DNA of 36,544 nucleotides from an uncultured Alphaproteobacteria bacterium (GCA_944391585.1 CALXUD010000009.1:1-36544), one strand, 5' to 3'; positions 8,055 through 16,344 are shown, counted from the first letter of the stretch. Numbers and translations: made by a program. Notes: generated from the letters alone by a model not told the origin.

Positions 8055-9134
8055 ATGGTTGATACACGTTTCTTTCACAAAAATTCAGCAATGAGTTTAG
8101 GCGAATTAGCAGTAATTGCCGAAGCTAAATTAAGTAATGATGCTTTTGCGTCCAAAATGATTCAGGATGTGGCGGACTTAAAACATGCCGGTCCGGAAGA
8201 AATCTCGTGGGCTTTTATCCCGAGTGTGCGGGAAGATTTGAAAAACACAAAAGCCGGCGCGGTAATTGTGCCGGAAAAGTTTTTGGACTATGTGCCTGCT
8301 GAGACTGTGGCTTTGGTTTCAAAAGATCCGCATCGTTCTTATGGGTTAGTTGCTTCCGCTTTTTATCCGCGTCGGATTGACGGGGGAATTTCTCAAAAAG
8401 CCATTATTGATCCCACAGCAACATTAGGTGCTGATTGTGAAGTGGCGGCAGGGGCAGTTATCGGGCCGAATGTTCAATTGGGAGCGCGGTGTAAAATCGG
8501 CGCCAATGCAGTGATTGAAGAAGGCGTTGTAATGGGTGATGACTGCACGGTGGGACCAAATGCAACCGTATCGCATTGTATTGCAGGAAACAAGGTGTAT
8601 ATTTATCCGGGTGCTCAAATTGGGCAGGACGGATTCGGTTTTGCCATGTCGCCGGAAAAAGGACCAACAAAAGTGCCGCAATTAGGACGTGTGATGATTG
8701 GAAATGATGTGGAAATCGGAGCCTGTTCAACGGTTGATCGGGGCGCAATGGGGGATACGGTCATTGGTGATGGTACGCGCATTGATAATTTAGTGATGGT
8801 GGCGCATAATGTGAAGTTAGGACGCTGTTGTGTGATGGTATCGCAGGTAGGAATTGCCGGTTCTTGTGAATTTGGTGATTTTGTCGTGGCGGCCGGTCAA
8901 GCCGGTTTTGCCGGACATTTAAAAATTGGAACCGGTGCTCAAATCGGTGCAAAATCGGGTTTGATGGCTGATGTGCCCGCAGGGGCCGTTTTGATGGGAG
9001 CGCCGGCGGTGCCGCGTTTGGATTTTATGCGTCAGGTGCTGGCGTTACAGAATTTGGCAAAGAAAAAAGAAGGAAAACCACTTTCTTTGTTCGAAAAAAT
9101 CAAGTTGTTTTTATTAAAGAAGAAAGGAAAGTAA
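8055..9134 (+). CDS. lpxD: UDP-3-O-acylglucosamine N-acyltransferase
   Basis: LpxD adds the second, N-linked acyl chain in lipid A synthesis, using acyl-ACP. The 359-aa protein (start ATG 8055 behind AGAAAGGA) has an N-terminal uridine-binding domain (about 1-105) with an FIPSVREDL stretch. A left-handed beta helix of hexapeptide repeats follows (about 115-315), for example IGPNVQLGARCKIGANAVIE. The family's catalytic His is in MVAHNVKLG. A basic C-terminal helix ends in KKKGK. It lies in the lpxD-fabZ-lpxA-lpxI-lpxB lipid A block with gaps of 3 to 10 bp. Confidence 0.96.
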   Translation: MVDTRFFHKNSAMSLGELAVIAEAKLSNDAFASKMIQDVADLKHAGPEEISWAFIPSVREDLKNTKAGAVIVPEKFLDYVPAETVALVSKDPHRSYGLVASAFYPRRIDGGISQKAIIDPTATLGADCEVAAGAVIGPNVQLGARCKIGANAVIEEGVVMGDDCTVGPNATVSHCIAGNKVYIYPGAQIGQDGFGFAMSPEKGPTKVPQLGRVMIGNDVEIGACSTVDRGAMGDTVIGDGTRIDNLVMVAHNVKLGRCCVMVSQVGIAGSCEFGDFVVAAGQAGFAGHLKIGTGAQIGAKSGLMADVPAGAVLMGAPAVPRLDFMRQVLALQNLAKKKEGKPLSLFEKIKLFLLKKKGK

Positions 9135-9137
9135 GTT

Positions 9138-9626
9138 ATGACAGAACAAACAGAAGTTCAGGAAACGCCGGCAAATATCATTCCGGAAATCCGAATTGAT
9201 CAGATTTTAAAAATGTTGCCGCATCGGTATCCGTTTTTATTGGTGGATCGGATGAAAAACGTGGTGCCGGGAGAAAGTGGTATTGGTATTAAAAATATCA
9301 CGATGAACGAGCCGTTTTTTACGGGACATTTTCCAGAAAATCCGGTGATGCCCGGTGTATTGCAGATTGAAGCAATGGCTCAAGCGGCCGGAATTATTGT
9401 TTTAACCGCTTATCCAGAAGAAGAGCGGTGTAATAACAGCGTATATTTCATGACAGTGGATGAAGTGAAATTCCGTAAACCGATTTTGCCGGGAGATGTG
9501 GTGGAATTACATGTTAAAAAAGAACAAACCGTGCGCAATGTGTTTAAATTCAGGGGGGAAGCACGCGTTGATGGAAAATTGGTTTCTCAAGCCATTTTCA
9601 GCGCAATGATTTTTAAAAAAGCGTAA
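9138..9626 (+). CDS. fabZ: 3-hydroxyacyl-[ACP] dehydratase FabZ
   Basis: FabZ dehydrates 3-hydroxyacyl-ACP during fatty acid elongation and competes with LpxA and LpxD for the same substrate, which explains its place among lpx genes. The 162-aa hot-dog-fold protein has LPHRYPFLLVDR near its N-terminus. The catalytic pair is His64 in TGHFPENPVMPGV and Glu78 in LQIEAMAQAAG. It starts at ATG 9138, only 3 bp after lpxD, with an A/G-rich ribosome site inside the lpxD end. Confidence 0.97.
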   Translation: MTEQTEVQETPANIIPEIRIDQILKMLPHRYPFLLVDRMKNVVPGESGIGIKNITMNEPFFTGHFPENPVMPGVLQIEAMAQAAGIIVLTAYPEEERCNNSVYFMTVDEVKFRKPILPGDVVELHVKKEQTVRNVFKFRGEARVDGKLVSQAIFSAMIFKKA

Positions 9627-9635
9627 GGAGTTTCC

Positions 9636-10436
9636 ATGGTTAAAATTCATCCTTCCAGTTTAGTTGATTCAAAAGCAGAAATTGCTGATGATGTGGAAAT
9701 CGGTCCTTTTTGTACTGTTGGACCAAACGTAAAAATCGGTGCCGGTTCTCGGTTGATTTCGCATGTGGTTGTGGATGGTTTCACAACGATGGGAACGGGT
9801 AATTTAGTATATCCGTTTGCAGCATTGGGAACGTTGGCTCAACATAAGCGTTCTAATGCACCGGATGCCGAGTTAATTATTGGAAACAACAATACCTTCC
9901 GTGAGCATGTAACCGCGCATGTCGGTTCTGAAGTGGATCATAAAATCACGCGCATTGGCAATGGCAATTTATTTTTAGTGGCTAGTCATATTGCGCATGA
10001 TTGTATTTTAGGCGACAACATTGTGATGAGCAATAATGCCACACTGGCGGGGCATGTTGTTGTAGGTGATAATGCGATTATTGGCGGGTTATCGGCCGTT
10101 CTTCAATTTACGCATATCGGAAAAGGAGCGATGATTGGCGGTATGTGTGGGATTGCGCGCGATGTGATTCCGTATGGGATTGTGATGGGCGGTGTGCGCA
10201 GTGGTTTAGCCGGATTAAATATCATCGGATTGCAACGGGCAGGGGTTCCTCAAGAACAGGTTTTCGGATTGCAAAAAGCGTATAAGTTTTTGTTCAATTC
10301 GGAAAACGGATTGTTTGCCGATCGGATTCAGCAGATGGAAAATAATCCTGAATTCGCGGGAAATCCATTGGTTCAAGAGGTTATTCAATTTGTAAAAAAT
10401 CCATCTAAAAACAACATTTTGCAACCGGACAAATAA
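9636..10436 (+). CDS. lpxA: UDP-N-acetylglucosamine O-acyltransferase
   Basis: LpxA performs the first step of lipid A synthesis, transferring a 3-hydroxyacyl chain from ACP to UDP-GlcNAc. The 266-aa protein is a left-handed beta helix of hexapeptide repeats (IHPSSLV, IGPFCTVGPNVKIG, and so on). A C-terminal helical domain begins near LNIIGLQRAGV. ASHIAHDC contains His118 and the expected general base His121. TAAGGAG at 9624-9630 supports ATG 9636. It follows fabZ by 9 bp and precedes lpxI by 10 bp. Confidence 0.97.
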   Translation: MVKIHPSSLVDSKAEIADDVEIGPFCTVGPNVKIGAGSRLISHVVVDGFTTMGTGNLVYPFAALGTLAQHKRSNAPDAELIIGNNNTFREHVTAHVGSEVDHKITRIGNGNLFLVASHIAHDCILGDNIVMSNNATLAGHVVVGDNAIIGGLSAVLQFTHIGKGAMIGGMCGIARDVIPYGIVMGGVRSGLAGLNIIGLQRAGVPQEQVFGLQKAYKFLFNSENGLFADRIQQMENNPEFAGNPLVQEVIQFVKNPSKNNILQPDK

Positions 10437-10446
10437 CGAGGAAAAC

Positions 10447-11289
10447 ATGAAAAAATTGGGCATTATTGCGGGAGGAGGCACTTTACCGAAAGAAGTAATT
10501 CAAGCGTGTCAACGGCAAAAACGCCCGTTTTTTGTGTTAGCATTAAAAGGATTTTGTGTGCCGGATTTATTGCCGGCAGGTATTCCGGTAAAATGGGTGC
10601 GTTTAGGGGGCGCTGGTCGGATTGAAAAAACGCTACGCGCCCAAAAAGTTCAGGAAATCATGTTGATTGGTTCGGTACGTCGCCCCTCTCTTTTAGAATT
10701 GTGGCCAGATTGGACAGCATTAAAGTTCATGGGGCGTGTTTTAATGCAGGCGCGGGGTGATAATGGGTTATTGTGTGCTTTAATTCATGAAATTGAGCAA
10801 AGAGGATTTCAGGTGGTTGGAGCGCATGAAATTTTACCCTCTTTGTTATTGGGAAAAGGTGCGCAAGGAACTGTTTTACCGACATCCGCAGATGAGCGAG
10901 ATATAACGCGCGGATTTGAAGTGGCTAAATTATTGGGAAAAGCCGATGTGGGGCAATCCGTGATTGTGCAGCAAGGTTTGGTGTTGGCTGTGGAAGGAAT
11001 TGAAGGAACGGATGCTTTGATTCAGCGCTCTAAAGCATTACGTCGGCGCGGCGGGGGAGGTGTGTTGGTTAAAACAGCTAAACCGCAACAGGATCATCGG
11101 GTGGATTTGCCGACAATCGGCCCTAAAACGGTTCAAGAAGTTTACGAGGCGGGGCTGAAAGGTATTGCTGCTGAAGCGGGGGCATGTTTGTTTGCTAAAC
11201 CGGCTGAAACAGTTCAATTAGCTGACCGGTTGGGTATTTTTATTGTAGGAATTGATCAGTCATGGGTGAAAAAATTAAAATCTATTTAG
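10447..11289 (+). CDS. lpxI: UDP-2,3-diacylglucosamine pyrophosphatase LpxI
   Basis: LpxI hydrolyses UDP-2,3-diacylglucosamine to lipid X plus UMP. It is the form used by most alphaproteobacteria in place of LpxH. The 280-aa protein starts with a glycine-rich strand (LGIIAGGGTLP). The body has GDNGLLCALIHEIE, the QGLVLAVEGIEGTDALI stretch and KTAKPQQDHRVDLPTIG, all typical of the DUF1009/LpxI family. CGAGGA precedes ATG 10447. Its end overlaps lpxB by 28 bp, which suggests translational coupling of the two successive lipid A steps. LpxI instead of LpxH is one of the better alphaproteobacterial markers here. Confidence 0.95.
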   Translation: MKKLGIIAGGGTLPKEVIQACQRQKRPFFVLALKGFCVPDLLPAGIPVKWVRLGGAGRIEKTLRAQKVQEIMLIGSVRRPSLLELWPDWTALKFMGRVLMQARGDNGLLCALIHEIEQRGFQVVGAHEILPSLLLGKGAQGTVLPTSADERDITRGFEVAKLLGKADVGQSVIVQQGLVLAVEGIEGTDALIQRSKALRRRGGGGVLVKTAKPQQDHRVDLPTIGPKTVQEVYEAGLKGIAAEAGACLFAKPAETVQLADRLGIFIVGIDQSWVKKLKSI

Positions 11290-12407
11290 TGGCGGGAGAA
11301 CCGTCCGGTGATTTATTGGGATCCCGTTTAATGCGGGCATTTAAGCGTGCGTTTGGTAAGAATGTTTCTTTTTGCGGTGTAGGTGGTGAAACAATGCAAA
11401 AGGAAGGCTTGCATTCTTTGTTTGATATTCGGGATTTGGCCGTAATGGGGTTGATGGAAGTGGTGCCCAGTATTCCGCGTATTTTAAAGCGATTAAACAG
11501 TGTTGTTAAAGATATTGAAGTGCAACACCCAGATGTGATTATCACAATTGATTCTTACAGTTTTTCGGCGCGGGTGCATGCGGCTTTAAAAAAAGCGAAT
11601 TGCCCCATTGCGCATTTTCACTATGTGGCACCGCAGGTATGGGCTTGGAAGAAAAAACGGGCGCGGCAAGTGCATCGCTTATTTGATCATTTATTTGTGT
11701 TATTGCCGAATGAGCCAAAGTATTTTGAACCGTATGGAATGGCGACGACTTTTGTGGGGCATCCGGTGGTGGAGTCATTGGCAGCGCAAGGAAAAGGAAA
11801 TGATTTTAAAAAGCGATATCGGATTCCGGAGCAGTCTTTTGTTTTATTAATGTTACCGGGCTCTCGCAAAAATGAAGTGCGCTATTTGTTAAGTGACTTT
11901 ATGCAAGCGGCAGAACAAATGCAAAAAAAACATCCGAATTTATATGTGGTTGTGCCGACGGTTCAAACGGTGGAAAAAACCGTGCGGAAACAATTAGCAC
12001 ATTGGTTTGTGCCGCATGTGATTGTGTTAGGTGAAGAAGAGCGTTATCATGCTTTTGCTGCAGCAGATGTGGCGTTGGCATCTTCCGGAACGGTAAGTTT
12101 GGAATTGGCAATGGCTGGGGTGAAGCATTTGATTGCTTATCGGGTAAGTCCGTTAACGGCGATGATTGTGAAGCGGTTAATTCAGATTCGGTTTGTGAAT
12201 TTAATCAATATCCTATCGGATAAAGAAATTATTCCGGAAATGATTCAGGATAAGTGCACGCCGGATCAATTAGCGTTTCAATTAGAACGCTTAATTCAAG
12301 CACCGGCGCAAGAGGTGATGCCGGCATTAAAACTGTTGGGTGTTGGTGAAACAATGACACCTTCAGATCGGGTTGTTCAGAAAGTCAGGGAGTTGATTGG
12401 AAAATGA
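11262..12407 (+). CDS. lpxB: Lipid A disaccharide synthase
   Basis: LpxB is a GT19 glycosyltransferase that joins lipid X to UDP-2,3-diacylglucosamine, giving the tetra-acyl disaccharide. The 381-aa protein has the signature AGEPSGD at residues 11-17. Further motifs are GVGGETMQ, the catalytic-region IDSYSFSARV, HYVAPQVWAWKKKRA, LLMLPGSRKNEV and the donor-site ASSGTVSLELAMAG. It begins inside the lpxI gene (28-bp overlap); no nearer start exists without losing the first strand. Its final four bases overlap the next gene as ATGA. Confidence 0.96.
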   Translation: MGEKIKIYLVAGEPSGDLLGSRLMRAFKRAFGKNVSFCGVGGETMQKEGLHSLFDIRDLAVMGLMEVVPSIPRILKRLNSVVKDIEVQHPDVIITIDSYSFSARVHAALKKANCPIAHFHYVAPQVWAWKKKRARQVHRLFDHLFVLLPNEPKYFEPYGMATTFVGHPVVESLAAQGKGNDFKKRYRIPEQSFVLLMLPGSRKNEVRYLLSDFMQAAEQMQKKHPNLYVVVPTVQTVEKTVRKQLAHWFVPHVIVLGEEERYHAFAAADVALASSGTVSLELAMAGVKHLIAYRVSPLTAMIVKRLIQIRFVNLINILSDKEIIPEMIQDKCTPDQLAFQLERLIQAPAQEVMPALKLLGVGETMTPSDRVVQKVRELIGK

Positions 12408-13081
12408 ATCAAAAACGGACGTTATATCATTATCCATTATGTCCTTTTTCACGCAAAGTGCGCTTGTTGCTTTTTGAAAAAGGGTTATCCTATGGTATGA
12501 TTATGGAAACACCATGGATGCGTCGGCCGGAATTTTTGAAAATCAATCCGGCAGGGGATGTGCCGGTTTTAATTGAACCGGATGGGTATGCTTTGACGGA
12601 TCATGTTTCTATTTGTGAATATATCAACGAAATTAAAACAACGCCGGATTTAATGGGGGAGACGCCGCGTGGTCGAGCTGAGGTGCGGCGATTAACCAAT
12701 TGGTTTGATTCCAAATTTTATATGGAAGTATATAAACCCTTGGTGGGAGAAAAATTGGATAAGGTGGTGCGTTTATCAAAAGAACCGGATGCAGCTTTAA
12801 TTCGGGCAGGACGAGCTAATTTAAAACGACATTTGGATTATTTGGATTGGTTGACGGCCAGACGTAATTATTTGGCCGGTCGCTATATTTCTATGGCTGA
12901 TTTAGGAGCGGCTGCGCATTTGTCTGTTTTAGATTATTTGGGCGAAATTAACTGGGAGCGATATCCGGATATGAAAGCATGGTATTTAAAAATAAAATAT
13001 AGACCTTCATTTAATTCTTTACTTATGGATCGTTTAGCTGGTATAATGCCTTCAGATGTTTATGCAAATTTGGATTTTTAA
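12404..13081 (+). CDS. GST-fold protein, probable FzlA-like cell division factor
   Basis: The 225-aa protein has a thioredoxin-like N-terminal domain (LYHYPLCPFSRKVR, with Cys13 in the position of a GST active site, and NPAGDVPVLIEPDG). An all-helical GST C-terminal domain follows (RGRAEVRRLTNWFD, ADLGAAAHLSVLDYLG). It differs from ordinary GSTs in ending with a short tail, PSDVYANLDF. This pattern matches, from memory, the alphaproteobacterial FzlA group. Caulobacter FzlA binds FtsZ and promotes constriction, and its C-terminal tail matters for that. The gene overlaps lpxB by 4 bp (ATGA), so it is coupled to lipid A synthesis; gltA often sits here in relatives. The GST fold is sure. The FzlA assignment is likely but inferred, and a stringent-starvation or ordinary GST role remains possible. 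Confidence 0.75.
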   Translation: MNQKRTLYHYPLCPFSRKVRLLLFEKGLSYGMIMETPWMRRPEFLKINPAGDVPVLIEPDGYALTDHVSICEYINEIKTTPDLMGETPRGRAEVRRLTNWFDSKFYMEVYKPLVGEKLDKVVRLSKEPDAALIRAGRANLKRHLDYLDWLTARRNYLAGRYISMADLGAAAHLSVLDYLGEINWERYPDMKAWYLKIKYRPSFNSLLMDRLAGIMPSDVYANLDF

Positions 13082-13091
13082 GAGAGGCAGC

Positions 13092-13493
13092 ATGAAATTT
13101 CGGTTCTTACTTGTTTTGAGTGTTTGCTCCTTCCTGTTGTCGGGATGTGGCGGGCAAACCGTTTTTTATTGGGAACGTCCGAACACGGGAGCGACGTGGT
13201 TTGCCAAAGATCATACGGAATGTTTAAGAAAAGCAGATTTTTGGCCGTATTATTGGCCGGGATGGCCGTGGGGTTGGCAAAAAGAGCCCGATCCGAATTT
13301 GCGGTTTGATAATGATGCGGCTAATGGTATCTGGGCCAGTTATGTTCCTTATCCGGGAGCTCAACCATTATATGTAAACTCATTGCGTGGAGATTGGTCC
13401 ATGTCGCCTTCTTGGTATCGGCGGTGCATGGAAGATCGTGGTTATTATCAGACACAGCCACCGGAACAAAATCGTCAGGTTTTCCCACAATGA
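13092..13493 (+). CDS. Small aromatic-rich lipoprotein, function unknown
   Basis: The 133-aa protein begins with a lipoprotein signal: basic MKFR, a hydrophobic core, and the lipobox LSGC with Cys19 as the lipidation site. I chose ATG 13092 with AGAGAGGC upstream; an in-frame start at 13056 would bury the signal. The mature part is rich in Trp, Tyr and Pro (PYYWPGWPWGW). It has two further Cys, in HTECLRKAD and RRCMEDRGY, that could form a disulfide. It sits 10 bp after the fzlA-like gene and is the last gene of the envelope operon. It resembles small alphaproteobacterial lipoproteins with a W..D...C..A pattern, but I recognise no named family. Confidence 0.75.
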   Translation: MKFRFLLVLSVCSFLLSGCGGQTVFYWERPNTGATWFAKDHTECLRKADFWPYYWPGWPWGWQKEPDPNLRFDNDAANGIWASYVPYPGAQPLYVNSLRGDWSMSPSWYRRCMEDRGYYQTQPPEQNRQVFPQ

Positions 13494-13494
13494 T

Positions 13495-13520
13495 AAAATG
13501 CCCCCCTTAAGGGGGGTTTT
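13495..13520 (+). terminator. Intrinsic terminator ending the envelope operon
   Basis: CCCCCC-TTAA-GGGGGG forms a 6-bp GC stem with a 4-nt loop, flanked by AAAA and TTTT. It starts two bases after the lipoprotein stop. Confidence 0.9.
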
Positions 13521-13523
13521 ACA

Positions 13524-13553
13524 TTGGGATTTGTTTGCTTTTTACGCTAAAAT
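13524..13553 (+). promoter_or_regulatory. Possible promoter of the glycosyltransferase gene
   Basis: TTGGGA (13524-13529) and TAAAAT (13548-13553) are 18 bp apart, just after the terminator. An alternative pair is TTGCTT (13535) with TAAATA (13558). Confidence 0.35.
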
Positions 13554-13593
13554 ATGCTAAATAAATTTCAATAAAAATAAGAAAGAGGATTTT

Positions 13594-14736
13594 ATGTCAG
13601 AAAATAAAGTGATTATGCAAGTGTTGCCGTCATTAGAAATGGGCGGTGTTGAACGAGGAGCAGTAGAAATTGCTGTCGCTCTTCAACAAAAAGGGATGCC
13701 TAATATTGTTATTTCAGCAGGGGGAAAAATGGTTTCCGCGCTTGAAAAAATCGGGGTAGAGCACATTACGTTGCCAGTGGATACGAAAAATCCGATTCGG
13801 ATGTGGTTAAATGCCATTAAAATTGCTAAAATCGCGCGAAAAAAACAAGTCGGGTTGATGCATGTGCGTTCACGGGCGCCGGCATGGTCTGTCAAATGGG
13901 CAAGTGAAAAAACGGGTATCCCGTTTATAACAACATTTCATGGATTTTATGGATTAAAACCGCGTTGGTTTAAATTATTTTATAATCGGGTGATGACTCA
14001 GGGAGTTAAAATTATTGCCGTATCTGATTTTATTGCTCAACATATTATTAAAGAATATGAAGTTAATCCCAATAAAATTGTTCGTATTCACAGAGGGGCG
14101 GATGTGAATTATTTTAATCCGGAACGTGTTTCGGTTAAACAAGTATCTGATGTATTCAATCAATTCCAAATTCCTTTAGGAATGCCGGTTATTTCTTTAG
14201 TCGGTCGTTTGTCAGGTTGGAAAGGTCATCTGGTTCTATTAAAAGCGCTCTCCATGATGCGAAACAAAGAAGTTGTCTGTTTGTTTATTGGGAGTAAGGG
14301 GGGAAAAACTCTTATGGATGAAATTAAGCGCCAAATGGATTTGTTACCTCAAGAAACACGTGTCCAGATTATTGAAACATGTTCGGATATGCCAGCGGCT
14401 TATGCTTTGTCGGATATCGTTGTATCTGCTTCCACGCTTCCAGAAACATTTGGTCGTGTAGCGGTTGAAGCCGGTGCGATGGGGAGAATTGTTGTTGCAA
14501 CAAATCACGGGGGTTCTTGTGAAACTGTTATTGATGGGAAAACAGGTTTTTTAGTGCCGCCAAATGATGCGAAGGCTTTAGCTGATAAGTTGGATATGGT
14601 GTTAGAGATGTCAGCATCGGAGCGTCAAAAAATACAAGAAGCTGCATTGCAGCATATTCGCAAAAATTTCTCAACAGAAGTGATGGCAGAAAAAACCATT
14701 CAATTATATCAAACTTTATTAAGGACCTTAAAATGA
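13594..14736 (+). CDS. GT4-family glycosyltransferase
   Basis: The 380-aa protein is a retaining GT-B glycosyltransferase of family 4. The N-terminal Rossmann half starts with MQVLPSLEMGGVERG, typical of the acceptor-side loop. The C-terminal half has the donor-binding strand ISLVGRLSGWKG (200-211) and the EX7E motif in PETFGRVAVE (Glu284 and Glu292), followed by NHGGSCETV and GKTGFLVPPND. Relatives build lipopolysaccharide core or O-antigen in the cytoplasm at the inner membrane. Its place right after the lipid A operon fits that, but the sugar and acceptor cannot be read from sequence. GAAAGAGG precedes ATG 13594. Its end overlaps the next gene by 4 bp (ATGA). Confidence 0.9.
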   Translation: MSENKVIMQVLPSLEMGGVERGAVEIAVALQQKGMPNIVISAGGKMVSALEKIGVEHITLPVDTKNPIRMWLNAIKIAKIARKKQVGLMHVRSRAPAWSVKWASEKTGIPFITTFHGFYGLKPRWFKLFYNRVMTQGVKIIAVSDFIAQHIIKEYEVNPNKIVRIHRGADVNYFNPERVSVKQVSDVFNQFQIPLGMPVISLVGRLSGWKGHLVLLKALSMMRNKEVVCLFIGSKGGKTLMDEIKRQMDLLPQETRVQIIETCSDMPAAYALSDIVVSASTLPETFGRVAVEAGAMGRIVVATNHGGSCETVIDGKTGFLVPPNDAKALADKLDMVLEMSASERQKIQEAALQHIRKNFSTEVMAEKTIQLYQTLLRTLK

Positions 14737-15140
14737 TTAAATTACTCAAACGCAAAAAAACAAAAAAAAATGACATTGTGTTTCATGAAGATGATACAGA
14801 TGTTGTAAAAATGACCAAAATGTTGGCTGTATTTGAAAAAATGAATTTGGGGGAATATATCCAGTATTTGGGAAAGCCATGGCATATCATTTGGAGCAAT
14901 ATTTTAGTGGGAATTTCTCGCGGTATTGGTTTGACCATCGGTGCAGCATTGGTAATTATTTTAATTGTGAAATTATTAACGTTATTTATCGGTTTAAAAT
15001 TCCCATGGTTATCTGATGCGTCGGCTCAATTATTACAGGTTATTAAAACAACACCGGGAGCAGAGCGGTTTGTGCAGGTAGTGGAACAATCGCAAGAAAA
15101 TGCTAAAAAAGCTGAAGCTTTGCGCGAAAATATGCAATAA
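14733..15140 (+). CDS. DUF5665-type small membrane protein
   Basis: The 135-aa protein has a basic N-terminus (LLKRKKTKK), an amphipathic segment with MNLGEYIQYLGKPWHIIW, and a long hydrophobic stretch (about 55-92, rich in Ile, Leu and Gly) likely to form one or two membrane helices. A polar, probably coiled C-terminal tail ends in ENAKKAEALRENMQ. The EYIQYL..P...W.N...G..RG pattern matches my recollection of DUF5665, a family without a known function. ATG overlaps the glycosyltransferase stop (ATGA), so the two are coupled; it may help anchor or organise an envelope enzyme, which is speculation. A strong terminator follows. Confidence 0.72.
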   Translation: MIKLLKRKKTKKNDIVFHEDDTDVVKMTKMLAVFEKMNLGEYIQYLGKPWHIIWSNILVGISRGIGLTIGAALVIILIVKLLTLFIGLKFPWLSDASAQLLQVIKTTPGAERFVQVVEQSQENAKKAEALRENMQ

Positions 15141-15146
15141 AAATGT

Positions 15147-15180
15147 AAAAACACCGTCGATTGTTTCGGCGGTGTTTTTT
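15147..15180. terminator. Bidirectional intrinsic terminator
   Basis: AAAAACACCGTCG pairs with CGGCGGTGTTTTT (one wobble pair) around a 7-nt loop, with A and T runs on the two sides. It lies between convergent genes and can stop both transcripts. Confidence 0.88.
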
Positions 15181-15189
15181 GATGCAGTG

Positions 15190-16290
15190 TTAATAAGTAT
15201 CTTTAAACAGAGGTTTACGTTGGAAAAGTTTTGTCATTTGTGCTTCCATCAATGTTCCCAAGATGATTTTCTTATCGCGAATAATGACACGTAATTGATC
15301 TGCCATCAACGGGTTCGGATTTGCAAAAACGGATTGGATTTCCGGTCGCAAGGTTTGAATCCCTTCCAATTTTTGATGAATGACCCCCAAAATACCTCGT
15401 CCCAACAAATCGGCAGCCAAATCTTCATGCAAACCGGCAGCAGTGGCGTATTTGATAACCGAATTGAGCGCGTCTTCCGCACTGTTTGCGTGAATGGTTG
15501 AGATAACCAAGTGACCGGAAGTTGCTGCGCGTAGTACTTGAGAAGAGGTTTCCGGGGTTCTGATTTCTCCTACTAAAATGTAGCGAGGACGTGAACGCAA
15601 AGCTGATTTTAAGCCGTCTCCCCATCGTTCATTTTCAACCGGACTTTGTTTGCAAAGCCCCAAAGCTCCGTTTTTCGCACGATATAAACCATCTAAAGGC
15701 ATTTCCGGAGGATCTTCAATCGTATATGCAAAACCACCATCATTTTCTAAATATTTACGAAGGAGTGCAGATGCAGTTGTTGTTTTTCCCATTCCGGTCG
15801 GACCGCCTAACAAGATAAGGCCGGATGCTGTGGATAAACTAACTAAATGCTCTACGATTGATTCCGGCAATCCCAAATCAAAAACATCCGGTGTGTGAAC
15901 AGGCATCTTTCGACAGTTAAATTGAATTCCTGAAATTGTTAACACGCGTTCAACACGATAGGTATCTCCGGCAAATTTAAGAGCATAACTTGATGAACCC
16001 GTATAGCCTTGTTCTAAAGATTTATGAAAATCCAGCAGGTCATCCGTTTCTAAAGGAATAAGCGCAAAGCGGGTATTTTCGTCCCGAATGTAAGCGATCC
16101 GTTCAGGAGTGACCCAGATATCCGCAAATGAAATATCTGCCAGTGAAGGAGCTCGTATTACTTTTAAATCACCGGAAATCGGATCAATATCCGAGCCTGA
16201 GGTTGTTTTAGATTTTTCTTTCTGAGGAGTCGGTGTTTCCAATTTATCAGCTTCTTCGTTAAAAACAGGAGGGGTGGGTGCCAAGATCAT
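15190..16290 (-). CDS. PilT/DotB-like secretion ATPase
   Basis: This hexameric-type traffic ATPase belongs to the GspE/PilB/PilT/DotB superfamily. I chose the ATG at 16290 (366 aa) because AAAGGA sits 8 bp upstream; two earlier in-frame ATGs (16344, 16317) have poorer sites. After a Pro/Thr/Lys-rich N-terminus comes an N-terminal domain (about 40-130) and a Walker A GPTGMGKT (163-170). The acidic IEDPPEMPL, the Walker B-like RYILVGEIR and the His-containing TSGHLVISTIHANS follow. The stretch DGLKSALRSRPRYILVGE resembles DotB/TraJ of type IVB secretion more than GspE, and the zinc-binding CxxC domain of GspE/PilB is missing. It could power pilus retraction, pilin export or a type IVB-like system. 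No other secretion genes adjoin it, except a divergent block of three unknown paralogues. Confidence 0.85.
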   Translation of the reverse strand: MILAPTPPVFNEEADKLETPTPQKEKSKTTSGSDIDPISGDLKVIRAPSLADISFADIWVTPERIAYIRDENTRFALIPLETDDLLDFHKSLEQGYTGSSSYALKFAGDTYRVERVLTISGIQFNCRKMPVHTPDVFDLGLPESIVEHLVSLSTASGLILLGGPTGMGKTTTASALLRKYLENDGGFAYTIEDPPEMPLDGLYRAKNGALGLCKQSPVENERWGDGLKSALRSRPRYILVGEIRTPETSSQVLRAATSGHLVISTIHANSAEDALNSVIKYATAAGLHEDLAADLLGRGILGVIHQKLEGIQTLRPEIQSVFANPNPLMADQLRVIIRDKKIILGTLMEAQMTKLFQRKPLFKDTY

Positions 16291-16315
16291 TTCTTTTTTC
16301 CTTTCATTTTTCTTC

Positions 16316-16344
16316 ATTGTAAAAGGGGCATGCTTTTTTTTCAA
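16316..16344 (-). promoter_or_regulatory. Promoter of the PilT/DotB-like ATPase gene
   Basis: On the minus strand TTGAAA (16339-16344) lies 17 bp from TACAAT (16316-16321), close to the sigma-70 consensus. The predicted start near 16309 leaves about 20 nt before the chosen ATG, so the upstream in-frame ATGs would lie outside or at the edge of the mRNA. Confidence 0.65.

Noticed and set aside
8424-8952. Several minus-strand frames inside lpxD
   Set aside because: They mirror the regular hexapeptide-repeat codons of lpxD and have no start signals or plausible protein composition.
16291-16344. N-terminal extension of the ATPase from the ATG at 16344
   Set aside because: The predicted promoter (-10 at 16316-16321) starts transcription downstream of that codon, and the ATG at 16290 has the better ribosome site.
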